64,000 bases of DNA, taken from the NCBI GenBank assembly GCA_964654825.1, contig CAZZKG010000001.1, positions 1 through 64,000 on the forward strand. The letters run 5' to 3'. The position numbers and the translations under genes are program-made. The DNA is from CAZZKG01 sp964654825. GTDB taxonomy: Bacteria > Gemmatimonadota > CAZMKB01. Below are positions 53,925-63,210 of the stretch, piece after piece (the first letter of the stretch is position 1; each line of letters opens with the position of its first letter). The notes under the pieces were generated by a model, which worked only from the letters and a program-made list of their open reading frames with translations, was not told where the DNA came from and searched no databases.

Positions 53925-54574
53925 GTCCGAGGGTTTCCCCCGAAGCAAGGTGGATCATTCTACTCCTTCTCCTTCTCGGGATAACGGCGACAGTCCTTCT
54001 CTCTTTGTTCACGAGGAGTGCAGCTCTCGCGGCAGGCATCTTCACTATTTTTTTCATTGCCTTCTCTCTCTATTTCTTCAGAGACCCGACACGTGCCGTC
54101 CCGAAGGGTGAGAAGCTCATCGTTTCACCTGCCGATGGAGAAATCATCGATGTCTCCCGACGGACCGATGAGGAATACCTCGAAGAAGAGTGTCTGCGGA
54201 TATCTATTTTCATGAATCTCTTCAACGTGCACGTGAACCGGATTCCCGTGACCGGGATCATCGACTACATGAGGTATCACCGGGGAAATTTTGCTGCCGC
54301 TTTCAGAGAGAAAGCATCACAGTATAACGAAATGCAATCGGTAGGTATCAACACAGGCGAGCATCGTATCCTCACGAGACAGATTGCCGGGATTCTCGCC
54401 AGGCGTATCCGAACCTGTGTTCATCTGGGTCAGCAGGTCGAGACCGGTGGCAGGCTCGGATTGATAGCTTTTGGTTCGAGAGTAGACATCTTTCTTCCGC
54501 TTACCGTAAAAATCATGGTTGAGAGAGGTCAAAAAATAAAAGGTGGAGAATCAATCCTGGGGGAGCTCCCATGA
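53921..54574 (+). CDS. psd: phosphatidylserine decarboxylase, short form
   Basis: A 217-residue membrane enzyme making phosphatidylethanolamine. Two N-terminal hydrophobic segments, DPTRAVPKGEKLIVSPADGEI, MNLFNVHVNRIPVTGII and the autocleavage site FGSRVDIFLP (Gly-Ser yields the pyruvoyl group) are typical of the archaeal/short class, which lacks the LGST variant. Overlaps both neighbours by four bases. Confidence 0.94.
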   Translation: MSPRVSPEARWIILLLLLLGITATVLLSLFTRSAALAAGIFTIFFIAFSLYFFRDPTRAVPKGEKLIVSPADGEIIDVSRRTDEEYLEEECLRISIFMNLFNVHVNRIPVTGIIDYMRYHRGNFAAAFREKASQYNEMQSVGINTGEHRILTRQIAGILARRIRTCVHLGQQVETGGRLGLIAFGSRVDIFLPLTVKIMVERGQKIKGGESILGELP

Positions 54575-55371
54575 GACTTCGACGAACGAGACTGGTCCTT
54601 CCGAGCGCGTTTACCGCAGGGAATCTCTTCTTCGGTATGTTCGCGATGATTTCCTCTTTTCGCGGTGAACTCGAGTTTGCCAGCTACCTTATCATCATCG
54701 GCGGTCTGCTCGATTTTATCGATGGCAAGGTCGCAAAGATATCAAAAACCCACACCCACTTCGGAGCCGAACTTGACTCACTGGCTGATATCGTGACTTT
54801 CGGTGTGGCTCCAGCCGTCGTGGTGTATCATTTTCTCTTCGAGGGTAAGGGTGAATGGTCATGGCTCCTCTCATTCTTTTTCGTATTAGCAGGAGCTCTG
54901 AGACTCGCCCGGTTTAATGTCGAACAACCAGGTCCTACGAAGCGGTTCTTCATAGGTTTGCCGATCCCTGTTGCCGGTGGTGTTCTCGTTTCTTTTATAC
55001 CATTCTCCCTGACCGGAATCCCCGATCCGATACTGGGTGGCATTGGATACGGAAAATACATGGCGGTGCTTCTCGTGATCCTTTCCATACTGATGGTGAG
55101 CAACGTGAGATATCCAGCATTTCCGCGTATCAACATCAGGGTATTCAAAGGGATTGCCACGTTGATCACTGTACTTGCTATGATCATGACAATGGTAATC
55201 TTTCCGGAGTACGTTATATTTCCTTTCGGCCTCGCATACATATGCTGGGGGTTATTCAGAGAGGTCTTCGGTGGTTTTGTCGAGGAAAGCCAGTCTGACG
55301 ACTCAAAGACCGGCGAGAAACCGGTCCTCCTCAACGGGAAGAGGAATGACAGAAAAAAATCATCCCTTTAG
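54571..55371 (+). CDS. pssA: CDP-diacylglycerol-serine O-phosphatidyltransferase
   Basis: A 266-residue membrane enzyme with about eight membrane segments. The CDP-alcohol motif is DFIDGKVAKISKTHTHFGAELDSLAD (near residues 49-74). It supplies phosphatidylserine to the Psd encoded immediately upstream, so the pair makes phosphatidylethanolamine. The charged C-terminal tail overlaps the purF start by 26 bp. Confidence 0.95.
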   Translation: MRLRRTRLVLPSAFTAGNLFFGMFAMISSFRGELEFASYLIIIGGLLDFIDGKVAKISKTHTHFGAELDSLADIVTFGVAPAVVVYHFLFEGKGEWSWLLSFFFVLAGALRLARFNVEQPGPTKRFFIGLPIPVAGGVLVSFIPFSLTGIPDPILGGIGYGKYMAVLLVILSILMVSNVRYPAFPRINIRVFKGIATLITVLAMIMTMVIFPEYVIFPFGLAYICWGLFREVFGGFVEESQSDDSKTGEKPVLLNGKRNDRKKSSL

Positions 55372-56797
55372 TCCGAGAATAAAGCACCACTGTGGGGTCT
55401 ATGGTGTGTACCGATGTGATCAAGCTGCAGAGCTTGCCTATGTCGGTCTCTATGCTCTCCAGCACAGGGGTCAGGAAAGTGCCGGTATCGTTTCCTATGA
55501 CGGAACAAACCACCACATCCATCGGGGTATGGGACTCATCAGCGAGATTTTTAATGAAGAGAAACTCGCACAACTCCCAGGAAACATAGCAATCGGACAC
55601 AACCGATACTCGACGACCGGATCATCACAATTACTCAACGCACAGCCCATCTTGATCAACTTCAAGGATGGACAGCTTGCCATTGCACACAATGGAAACC
55701 TCGTCAACTCCGGGAAACTACGCAGATCACTCGAAGATAGAGGGTCGATATTCCAATCAACCATGGACACGGAAGTTATCGTTCACCTCATCGCCTCTTC
55801 GAAGGAGAACACTCTCACCGGCAGGATAATCGACGCGTTGAGCAAGGTGGAGGGGGCTTATTCTCTGATCATCCTCCTGGGCGAGGACATGTATGCCGTC
55901 AAGGATCCGCACAGCTGGCGGCCTCTCTGCATCGGGCGCCTCGGTGAAGGTTATGTCATCAGCTCAGAGACATGTGGGCTTGACATCATCGGCGCCGAGT
56001 ACATGAGAGAACTGGAGCCCGGTGAGATTGTCCACCTCAACCCCGACGGTCTCGACTCGTATCAGCCGTTCCCCCGGGTCCAGCGGAAACAGTGTGTCTT
56101 CGAGTTCATCTACTTTTCAAGACCTGACAGTGTCATCTTCGGGAAGAGTGCTGATCTTGCCCGCAGGAAATACGGTCGAAAACTCGCACTGGAGCATCCC
56201 GTGGATGCCGACCGGGTGATATCAGTTCCCGATTCGAGCAACTCCGCGGCTATCGGTTTCGCCGAAGAGTCTGCATTGCCGCTCGATATCGGACTTATCC
56301 GTAACCACTATATAGGCAGGACTTTTATTCACCCTTTCCAGCACGTACGAGATATCAGCGTGAAGATTAAATTCAATCCTGTTAAAGGCGTATTGAATAA
56401 TAAAAGAATCGTGGTAATAGACGATTCGATTGTACGGGGCACGACTTCTAAGAAACTCGTGAGTATGCTTCGTACTGCCGGTGCATCAGAAGTTCACCTG
56501 AGGATCTCATCCCCCCCTATTCGGTTCCCGTGCTTCTATGGTATCGACATGCCCACGAGAAGAGAGCTCATCGCATCTCAGATGTCAGTTGAAGCGATCA
56601 GGGAATTTCTGGGGGTGGATTCACTTGGATACTTGAGCTTGCCGGGACTGCTCTCATCCACTCCTTTACCTGACGACGAACTGTGCCATGCGTGTTTTTC
56701 GGGTGAGTACCCGATTAGAATCAAAGGTGATGAGGAATACGATAAGTTTATTCACGAGAGAAGTCGTAACCCAGTGCAAAAGAGAGGAATCACATGA
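55346..56797 (+). CDS. purF: amidophosphoribosyltransferase
   Basis: A 483-residue enzyme for the first step of purine synthesis, glutamine plus PRPP to phosphoribosylamine. The start at 55346 leaves a 15-residue propeptide before the N-terminal nucleophile Cys16 (HHCGVYGVY), as in the B. subtilis class. LQHRGQESAG, VVIDDSIVRGTTS (PRPP site) and cysteines in CVFEF, FPCFYG and CHACFSGEYP that match the 4Fe-4S ligands of that class are present. The 26-bp overlap with pssA and ATGA overlap with ppdK keep the operon tight. Confidence 0.96.
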   Translation: MTEKNHPFSPRIKHHCGVYGVYRCDQAAELAYVGLYALQHRGQESAGIVSYDGTNHHIHRGMGLISEIFNEEKLAQLPGNIAIGHNRYSTTGSSQLLNAQPILINFKDGQLAIAHNGNLVNSGKLRRSLEDRGSIFQSTMDTEVIVHLIASSKENTLTGRIIDALSKVEGAYSLIILLGEDMYAVKDPHSWRPLCIGRLGEGYVISSETCGLDIIGAEYMRELEPGEIVHLNPDGLDSYQPFPRVQRKQCVFEFIYFSRPDSVIFGKSADLARRKYGRKLALEHPVDADRVISVPDSSNSAAIGFAEESALPLDIGLIRNHYIGRTFIHPFQHVRDISVKIKFNPVKGVLNNKRIVVIDDSIVRGTTSKKLVSMLRTAGASEVHLRISSPPIRFPCFYGIDMPTRRELIASQMSVEAIREFLGVDSLGYLSLPGLLSSTPLPDDELCHACFSGEYPIRIKGDEEYDKFIHERSRNPVQKRGIT

Positions 56798-59106
56798 ACA
56801 ACATGAGGGTGTATTTCTTCGGAGGTGGGAAAGCCGACGGTAATGGACAGATGAAAGATATCCTGGGGGGGAAAGGTGCCGGACTGGCCGAGATGACGAA
56901 CATCGGGATCCCCGTCCCACCCGGTTTTACAATTTCAGCACAAGTCTGTCTGGGTTATCTTGCGAGCGGTGAGCAGCTTCCTGAAGGACTCGAGCAGGAG
57001 GTCATCGACAACCTGAAACGTGTCGAAGGAACACTCGACAGAAAATTCGGTGATCCGGCAAAACCACTCCTTCTCTCCATCCGCTCGGGTGCCGCTATAT
57101 CGATGCCGGGCATGATGGACACGGTGTTGAATCTGGGTCTCAACGATGACACCGTTACCGGATTGGCCGGTCTTTCCAACGACGAGAGATTCGCCTACGA
57201 CAGCTACCGAAGGCTGATCCAGATGTACAGTGATGTCGTCATCGGTATCGAGCACAGCAAGTTCGAAAGAATCCTTCGCACGATCAAGAATCAAAAGGGT
57301 TACACACTCGACATCGAGCTCCAGATCGAAGACCTGAAGGAGATAGTAAATCAGTACAAGCAGCTGGTACACGATGAGACCGGAGTTGATTTTCCTCGTT
57401 CTCCCGTCGAACAGCTGTGGGGAGGTATCGGTGCTGTTTTTAAATCGTGGAACACAAAACGGGCAATCGAGTATCGAAGACTCAACAAAATTCCCGAAGA
57501 CATGGGTACGGCAGTCAATATCCAGGCAATGGTATTCGGTAATATGGGGACAGGCAGCGCAACAGGAGTTGCTTTCACGAGAGATCCCGCCACGGGAGAG
57601 AATCGATATTATGGTGAATTCCTCCCCAATGCCCAGGGTGAAGATGTCGTGGCCGGAATAAGGACTCCTCAATCTCTGAGTAGAGCAGACCGAGGAGAAG
57701 ATGATCCCCCCTCCCTCGAGGATCTGATGCCCGACATTCACCATGATCTGGTTCAAATCTTTCAAAAACTCGAGAACCATTATCATGATATGCAGGATAT
57801 CGAATTTACTATCCAGGAAGGAAAACTCTGGATCCTTCAGACCAGAATCGGGAAACGAACCGGGAGGGCGGCGGTTAAGATTGCGATCGATATGGTCGAC
57901 AATGGTCTCCTCGATCAGAAGCAGGCTCTTCTCCGGGTTGATCCTGCATCAGTCGAGCAACTTCTCCACCCGACAATCGATCCCAAAGCTGATCCTGTGG
58001 TCATCGCGTCGGGATTACCGGCTTCCCCGGGCGCAGCCAGTGGAATAGTCGTTTTCCATGCCGATGATGCCAGGGATATGGGAGAGGAGAACAGCGTCAT
58101 CCTCGTCAGNNNNNNNNNNNNNNNNNNNNNNNNNNNNNNNNNNNNNNNNNNNNNNNNNNNNNNNNNNNNNNNNNNNNNNNNNNNNNNNNNNNNNNNNNNN
58201 NNNNNNNNNATGAGAGAAATGATCCTTGCCAGTAACAGCGAAGGCCGGAAAAAGGCCCTCAAGAAGATACTCCCGATGCAAAGGAAGGATTTCGAGGAAA
58301 TTTTCAAAGAGATGGATGGATTCCCGGTGACGATACGTCTGCTCGATCCTCCACTCCACGAATTTCTGCCCAGGACGGAAGAAGAATTCGCGCATCTCTC
58401 CTCGAAGATTGGCATAGAGATCAGCGAGATCAAAATACTTGCTGACGCGTTGAGAGAGTCAAACCCGATGCTGGGGCACCGCGGCTGCCGCCTCGGCATT
58501 ACCTATCCCGAAATCACCGAGATGCAGGCAATCGCGATATTCGAGGCTGCCCTGAACGTCACCCGGGAAGGAGGTAATCCCCTTCCCGAGATCATGGTAC
58601 CGCTCATTTCCAGCGAGAAGGAGTTCATCGAGCAGAAGGACATAATAATCCGAGTGGCAGACCGGCTTCTTCCGGAAAGCGGCGTTGATCTGAAATACCT
58701 TGTTGGGACCATGATCGAACTCCCCCGGGCGGCACTCGTCGCAGACAGGATAGCCGAGCACGCACAGTTCTTCTCGTTTGGGACGAATGATCTCACCCAG
58801 ACTACATTCGGACTGTCAAGAGACGATGTCGGCAGATTTCTGCCCTTCTACATCAGCAAAGGTATTTTCAAGGAGGACCCGTTTCAGATGCTCGACACAG
58901 AGGGCGTCGGTCAGCTGGTCGCACTGGGGACAAGTCGCGGGCGCTCCGCAAACGAAAACCTGAAAGTCGGAATCTGCGGAGAACACGGCGGGGAGCCCAC
59001 TTCCATATCTTTTTTCCAGGAAGCGGGTCTGAACTATGTGAGTTGCTCCCCGTACCGGGTACCCATCGCGAGGCTCGCGGCTTCACACGCGGCTCTGAAG
59101 GCATGA
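56794..59106 (+). CDS. ppdK: pyruvate phosphate dikinase (contains 100-N gap)
   Basis: Interconverts pyruvate, ATP and phosphate with PEP, AMP and pyrophosphate. The N-terminal nucleotide-binding domain (GGKGAGLAEMTNIGIPVPPGFTI, SIRSGAAISMPGMMDTVLNLG) and the C-terminal PEP domain (RLLDPPLHEFLP, NPMLGHRGCRLGITYPE, FFSFGTNDLTQTTFG, CGEHGGEP) are intact. The N run at 58110-58209 replaces the phospho-histidine domain; 770 codons are shown against about 870-900 for the family, so roughly 100 or more residues are missing. The frame happens to be kept across the Ns. Follows purF by a four-base overlap. Confidence 0.95.
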   Translation: MNNMRVYFFGGGKADGNGQMKDILGGKGAGLAEMTNIGIPVPPGFTISAQVCLGYLASGEQLPEGLEQEVIDNLKRVEGTLDRKFGDPAKPLLLSIRSGAAISMPGMMDTVLNLGLNDDTVTGLAGLSNDERFAYDSYRRLIQMYSDVVIGIEHSKFERILRTIKNQKGYTLDIELQIEDLKEIVNQYKQLVHDETGVDFPRSPVEQLWGGIGAVFKSWNTKRAIEYRRLNKIPEDMGTAVNIQAMVFGNMGTGSATGVAFTRDPATGENRYYGEFLPNAQGEDVVAGIRTPQSLSRADRGEDDPPSLEDLMPDIHHDLVQIFQKLENHYHDMQDIEFTIQEGKLWILQTRIGKRTGRAAVKIAIDMVDNGLLDQKQALLRVDPASVEQLLHPTIDPKADPVVIASGLPASPGAASGIVVFHADDARDMGEENSVILVXXXXXXXXXXXXXXXXXXXXXXXXXXXXXXXXXXMREMILASNSEGRKKALKKILPMQRKDFEEIFKEMDGFPVTIRLLDPPLHEFLPRTEEEFAHLSSKIGIEISEIKILADALRESNPMLGHRGCRLGITYPEITEMQAIAIFEAALNVTREGGNPLPEIMVPLISSEKEFIEQKDIIIRVADRLLPESGVDLKYLVGTMIELPRAALVADRIAEHAQFFSFGTNDLTQTTFGLSRDDVGRFLPFYISKGIFKEDPFQMLDTEGVGQLVALGTSRGRSANENLKVGICGEHGGEPTSISFFQEAGLNYVSCSPYRVPIARLAASHAALKA
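58110..58209. other. assembly gap (100 N) in ppdK
   Basis: A run of exactly 100 N, a scaffolding placeholder. It hides the ppdK swivel domain with the catalytic histidine. The family length suggests that about 300-400 bases are absent. Confidence 0.95.
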
Positions 59107-61064
59107 GGAATCCCCGGGCAATTATCTTCTCGCTCCCTGTTATCCTGACGGTAGTCTTCGTCTCTCTTCTGCCGGGCGAAGAGACCGGAGAAATCGGGGA
59201 CACTCTCTTAGTTACCACACCGAAGGTGTGCGTGTCAGGGATTCCTTTCACCCTGAATCTGCTGGTTACTGAACTGCCATCATGTGACTCCCTTGTTTTC
59301 AACTGCGCGATACGCTCACGTGAGACAGGGAGAACTCTTGAGGAACTCTCCGGTGTTCTGTATCCAAACCGGAAACTTGCAGTCCTAGTGGAAAAACATT
59401 TCGATCCCGGTAAAATTACGATCACAGTGGATTCCCGAGCAGGCAGGTCTGTGAAGGATCTGAGGGTTTTGCCCGGCATTCTCACCATACTCCCACCGAT
59501 CATAGCAATCCTCTTTGCGCTGGTGTTTAAAGAGGTTGTAGTATCTCTCACAATCGGTATCTGGCTGGGGGCATTATTTATCCTCGATTATTCTCCCTTC
59601 AAGGCGATGCTGGCCGTAGTCGACTACTTCGCCGTGGAAGTACTAACAGACAGAGACCACATCTCGATCGTCGTGTTCACCCTGTTCCTGGGCGGCCTCG
59701 TCGGCGTAGCTACCCGGAGTGGCGGTGTAAAAGGTATCGTTCAGAGGATATCGAAGTTCGCCAATTCTGCGAAGAGAGGTCAACTGGCAACCTGGATCAT
59801 CGGTCTCCTGGTTTTCTTCGACGACTATGCCAACTGTTTGATCGTTGGCAATACCATGAGACCGATAACCGACAGGCTGAGGATTTCGAGGGAAAAACTA
59901 TCCTATATCGTGGATGCCACAGCAGCACCCGTTTCGAGTATTGCTTTGATTTCTACCTGGATTGGTTTCGAGGTGGGTCTCATCGGAGACGGAATGACAA
60001 AATATGGTATCGCCGGTGATCCCTACCTTGTTTTTCTCCAGACGATACCGTACCGTTTTTATCCTATATTCTCCATCATCATGATATTGTTGGTGATCAG
60101 TCTCGATCGTGATCTCGGTGCGATGTATCACTGTGAAAAACGGGCTCGTGAGAAAGGAGAGGTTTCCCGCCCCGGCTCTACGCCGATCGTTGATACAGAA
60201 TCCGAGTCTCTCCACCCCAAAGGTGGAGCGAAGATCAGATGGCAGAACGCCGCCATACCGCTTGTATTCCTCGTTGTGGGTACGTTCGTCGGTCTGTACA
60301 TCAACGGTTACCGTAACCTGACACAATCTGCTCCGTCCCTTGTTGAAACCGCCTCGATCAATGAGATACTCGCTTATGCAGATTCGTTCAAAGTCCTGCT
60401 CTGGACTTCGTTTATCGGGACCATCATTGCCATCAGTCTCGCTGTCTCTCAGAAAATTCTTTCTCTCAAGGAGTCGCTGAATTCGATGATCGGCGGAATG
60501 CGTGCGATGATGATGGCCATGATTATTCTTGTGCTGGCCTGGTCTATCGGCGCTGTGTGCAAAGAGCTTGAAACCGCCAACTACATTGTGTTGATGTGCT
60601 CAGATATACTCACCCCGGCATTTCTGCCGGCCCTGACATTCATCATGGCAGCATTGATCAGTTTTGCTACAGGGTCTTCCTGGGCGACAATGGCTATCCT
60701 GATTCCAATTATCATTCCTATCGCTCACCAGGTCGGTATGACTCAGGCTGCCGGTGCAGAAGGGGCAATGCACACTCTGGTGACGAGCCTTTCGAGTATC
60801 CTTGCAGGTGCCGTATTCGGTGATCACTGCTCACCTATATCCGACACAACGATTATGTCATCCATGTCAGCCGGTATTGATCACATCGACCATGTGAGGA
60901 CACAGCTTCCCTATGCTCTTACAGCTGCTCTGATCGGGATAGTCGCCGGTGACATCCCGTCAGGTTTCGGGACGAATCCCTGGTTATCTCTTGTGTCGGG
61001 TACAGTGCTCTTGTATCTCGTTGTGAGGTTTCTGGGGAAGCCTTATGCGATAAAAGGGGGTTAA
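59103..61064 (+). CDS. NhaC-type Na+/H+ antiporter with an N-terminal extracytoplasmic domain
   Basis: A 653-residue transporter. After an N-terminal signal-anchor (IIFSLPVILTVVFVSLLPG), about 100 residues form a small beta-rich extracytoplasmic region (SGIPFTLNLLVTELPSCDSL...). From residue 120 the NhaC/NhaD-like body follows, with VFFDDYANCLIVGNTMRPI, APVSSIALISTW, ATGSSWATMAILIP and DHCSPISDTT. NhaC members exchange Na+ or Li+ for H+. The ATG at 59103 overlaps the ppdK stop. A role in organic-anion transport (as in some relatives) cannot be excluded. Confidence 0.85.
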   Translation: MRNPRAIIFSLPVILTVVFVSLLPGEETGEIGDTLLVTTPKVCVSGIPFTLNLLVTELPSCDSLVFNCAIRSRETGRTLEELSGVLYPNRKLAVLVEKHFDPGKITITVDSRAGRSVKDLRVLPGILTILPPIIAILFALVFKEVVVSLTIGIWLGALFILDYSPFKAMLAVVDYFAVEVLTDRDHISIVVFTLFLGGLVGVATRSGGVKGIVQRISKFANSAKRGQLATWIIGLLVFFDDYANCLIVGNTMRPITDRLRISREKLSYIVDATAAPVSSIALISTWIGFEVGLIGDGMTKYGIAGDPYLVFLQTIPYRFYPIFSIIMILLVISLDRDLGAMYHCEKRAREKGEVSRPGSTPIVDTESESLHPKGGAKIRWQNAAIPLVFLVVGTFVGLYINGYRNLTQSAPSLVETASINEILAYADSFKVLLWTSFIGTIIAISLAVSQKILSLKESLNSMIGGMRAMMMAMIILVLAWSIGAVCKELETANYIVLMCSDILTPAFLPALTFIMAALISFATGSSWATMAILIPIIIPIAHQVGMTQAAGAEGAMHTLVTSLSSILAGAVFGDHCSPISDTTIMSSMSAGIDHIDHVRTQLPYALTAALIGIVAGDIPSGFGTNPWLSLVSGTVLLYLVVRFLGKPYAIKGG

Positions 61065-61086
61065 AAACAGCGGGTGTGATCCGGGC

Positions 61087-61791
61087 TCACATATTCTTCC
61101 TGGCATAGACAACTCTCTTCCTCATACTGTCGAGTCCAAGAGCTTTGAGCCGTCTTCTGAGTTCGAGCCAGTTGATCTTAACGGTTCCGAATCGTTCGTC
61201 TTCGAGTGTGTTTCGTATTTCTCTGGTATTGAATTCGGGATTTTCCCTCGCGACGGTCTTGATCTTCTCATCAATCGAAAGTTTTGAGATGTCGGTGGCT
61301 GCGGTTTTCGTTTTCCCGTCGAGCACCCCTTTTAATACATGGAGAGTAGAGGTCGCAATTTTTGTCGAGTTATCCTCCTCCGTCGTGTGTGAAGAGCTTG
61401 ATTCAAAGTTCTCATCGATGGATCCGAGGATGGCTTCTTTCTGAAAATCTTCGATTGCCTCCTCCAGAGAATCATATGCTTCGAGAATATTGTGAAACTC
61501 AAGGAGTTCGAACACTTCATACACATCAGGGACCATTTTCACCAGTTTCAAATCCCCTCCCTTCCCCCTGATGCTCTTGATTTCGCTGATAAATATTCCC
61601 CAGCCGGCGCTGCTGATATAATCAACAGCTCCGAGGTCTATGACAATCTTTTTGATCTCGGTTCTGATGAGTTTTTCGATAACGTCTTCGAGCTCGATAG
61701 AAGTTGTAGTGTCGACATAACCGCCTACTTTAACCACATACACATCGTCTCTGCTTTCAACTCTATCGATTGAAACCTGAATTCCTTCCAT
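61087..61791 (-). CDS. STAS-domain protein with C-terminal extension
   Basis: A 234-residue protein. The N-terminal STAS domain (about 1-110) has VDTTTSIELEDVIEKL and the anti-sigma-antagonist signature DLGAVDYISSAGWGIFISEI, with the candidate phospho-Ser in ISSAG. The C-terminal 70 residues (SIDEKIKTVARENPEFNTREIRNTLEDE...VNWLELRRRLKALGL) look like a helical DNA- or protein-binding domain. The ATG at 61791 has GAGGAG eight bases upstream. It is convergent with the antiporter gene, 22 bp apart. No cognate anti-sigma kinase is visible. Confidence 0.75.
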   Translation of the reverse strand: MEGIQVSIDRVESRDDVYVVKVGGYVDTTTSIELEDVIEKLIRTEIKKIVIDLGAVDYISSAGWGIFISEIKSIRGKGGDLKLVKMVPDVYEVFELLEFHNILEAYDSLEEAIEDFQKEAILGSIDENFESSSSHTTEEDNSTKIATSTLHVLKGVLDGKTKTAATDISKLSIDEKIKTVARENPEFNTREIRNTLEDERFGTVKINWLELRRRLKALGLDSMRKRVVYARKNM

Positions 61792-61818
61792 ATGCTTCTC
61801 TCCTCTCGAAATATTCAT

Positions 61819-62100
61819 CTAAGAATACCACAAACACTACTGTATGTCAACATCGGAGAGCAGCCACAGGTACTAAAGTGGCAAGATATGTGCCACCTGA
61901 AGATTTTTGTTATCAATTGGCCTTGATGAAACAACCGGTAGAGACGGCGAAGTGTTATCGGTGAAGGTAGTGAGGAAGTGAAAGTAGATCTACTTCAGGC
62001 ATAACATCATGCAATACATTTTACCCATTGTTACACAACGTATTACAAATATTACCGAACGGTTTTGTGTTGTTCCGGAGCGGATGAGGACAACGGGAAA
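61819..62100. other. intergenic region upstream of the STAS gene
   Basis: About 280 bp with no gene. It has a 6-bp inverted repeat GTGGCA-AGATATG-TGCCAC at 61878-61896. Nothing else is recognised. Confidence 0.5.
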
Positions 62101-63180
62101 TCAGTACCTCGTGAACAGTTTTCCCCACTTCGTTTCGAGAGCTTTTTTTACCCTCCCTCGGCCGATGAGTGGATACCAGTAGACATCGTGATAGAGCCAT
62201 GAAGCAAGGTACGACCAAGGTGTGATGAAAGTGCGCAGTAGGAGTGGTTCGAGCGGTTTCAGAGGACCCCAGTAAATGAGTTTTTGTCCCCTGCTAGCGA
62301 GGGTGTTTCGGGTACCATTGAAATGAAAATTCACCTTTTCGATATCTTCACCAACAACTTCGATTTCACGTGGATCTCCACATCCGAGACCAGCCTCGTG
62401 AGCGAGCCTTATAAACTTGAGGTTCAATGGATCGAAACCCATCATTTTAGCGGCAATGGCATCGATCGCGACCTGATCCGCACTCGCGAGAATAAAGTCC
62501 TTCTCATACGGCTGCATTGCCCGGGGTCCGGGGCCATCACCAGCAAAAGTCCCGTCCATGACCGCAAATACTCCAGGATGGATCTCCTTCTGAATCGTCA
62601 GGAGATCGACCAGGGTCTCATGGATGACACTGTGCGTCCAGTGCCTTTTTTCATGAAGCAGACCTCCGAATGCGTTCTTCATTGCTCCGGTCATCGTGGT
62701 GAAGACATGAGTCTTCATGGTCGGAAAATGAATGATCGCATCCCCGATGAAACGCTTCGGTATATGGATACCTTCGGGGAAGATACTATCGAGCACAAGC
62801 ATCTTTCCCTTCGGTTCATATTTGATCCATTCCTCACCTTCATAAAGGTGGATGTTTCTCAGACCATATTTGTCGATGACCGTTTTGTGCTTGTTCCTGA
62901 CCTCACCCTTCTTCGCACTCACCACCACGGTTTTGTTGTGGCAGGCATAGAGTTTGTCCTTGTCGTACCCGTCATCCAGTAACTTTTTTACTGCACCCTC
63001 GAGCTGCCAGGGCGTAGTGGAACAGGCAGGATAAAAAACCCCCCACGAGATGTTCAATTTCAGCGCTACATCTACCTCCTTGCCAATGGCCGCCTCGTAT
63101 CCAGCGAGGTTCATAAGCTTACCATAATCTTCGAGAACGCTGTCCGGTGAAGTTTTTAATACGGCTACCTTCGAATTCAT
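62101..63180 (-). CDS. DUF362 family protein, cytosolic
   Basis: A 359-residue DUF362 protein without a signal peptide. LKLNISWGVF (residue 44 region), FPTMKTHVFTTMTGAMKNAFGGLL and VMDGTFAGDGPGPRAM with DQVAIDAIAAKMMG are the family core. It is unrelated in gene context to the Tat-exported DUF362 at 918, being followed upstream by a UbiA prenyltransferase 30 bp away. Function unknown. Confidence 0.85.
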   Translation of the reverse strand: MNSKVAVLKTSPDSVLEDYGKLMNLAGYEAAIGKEVDVALKLNISWGVFYPACSTTPWQLEGAVKKLLDDGYDKDKLYACHNKTVVVSAKKGEVRNKHKTVIDKYGLRNIHLYEGEEWIKYEPKGKMLVLDSIFPEGIHIPKRFIGDAIIHFPTMKTHVFTTMTGAMKNAFGGLLHEKRHWTHSVIHETLVDLLTIQKEIHPGVFAVMDGTFAGDGPGPRAMQPYEKDFILASADQVAIDAIAAKMMGFDPLNLKFIRLAHEAGLGCGDPREIEVVGEDIEKVNFHFNGTRNTLASRGQKLIYWGPLKPLEPLLLRTFITPWSYLASWLYHDVYWYPLIGRGRVKKALETKWGKLFTRY

Positions 63181-63210
63181 TACTCCCCTAGCCTCCTGAT
63201 AATAATCCGG

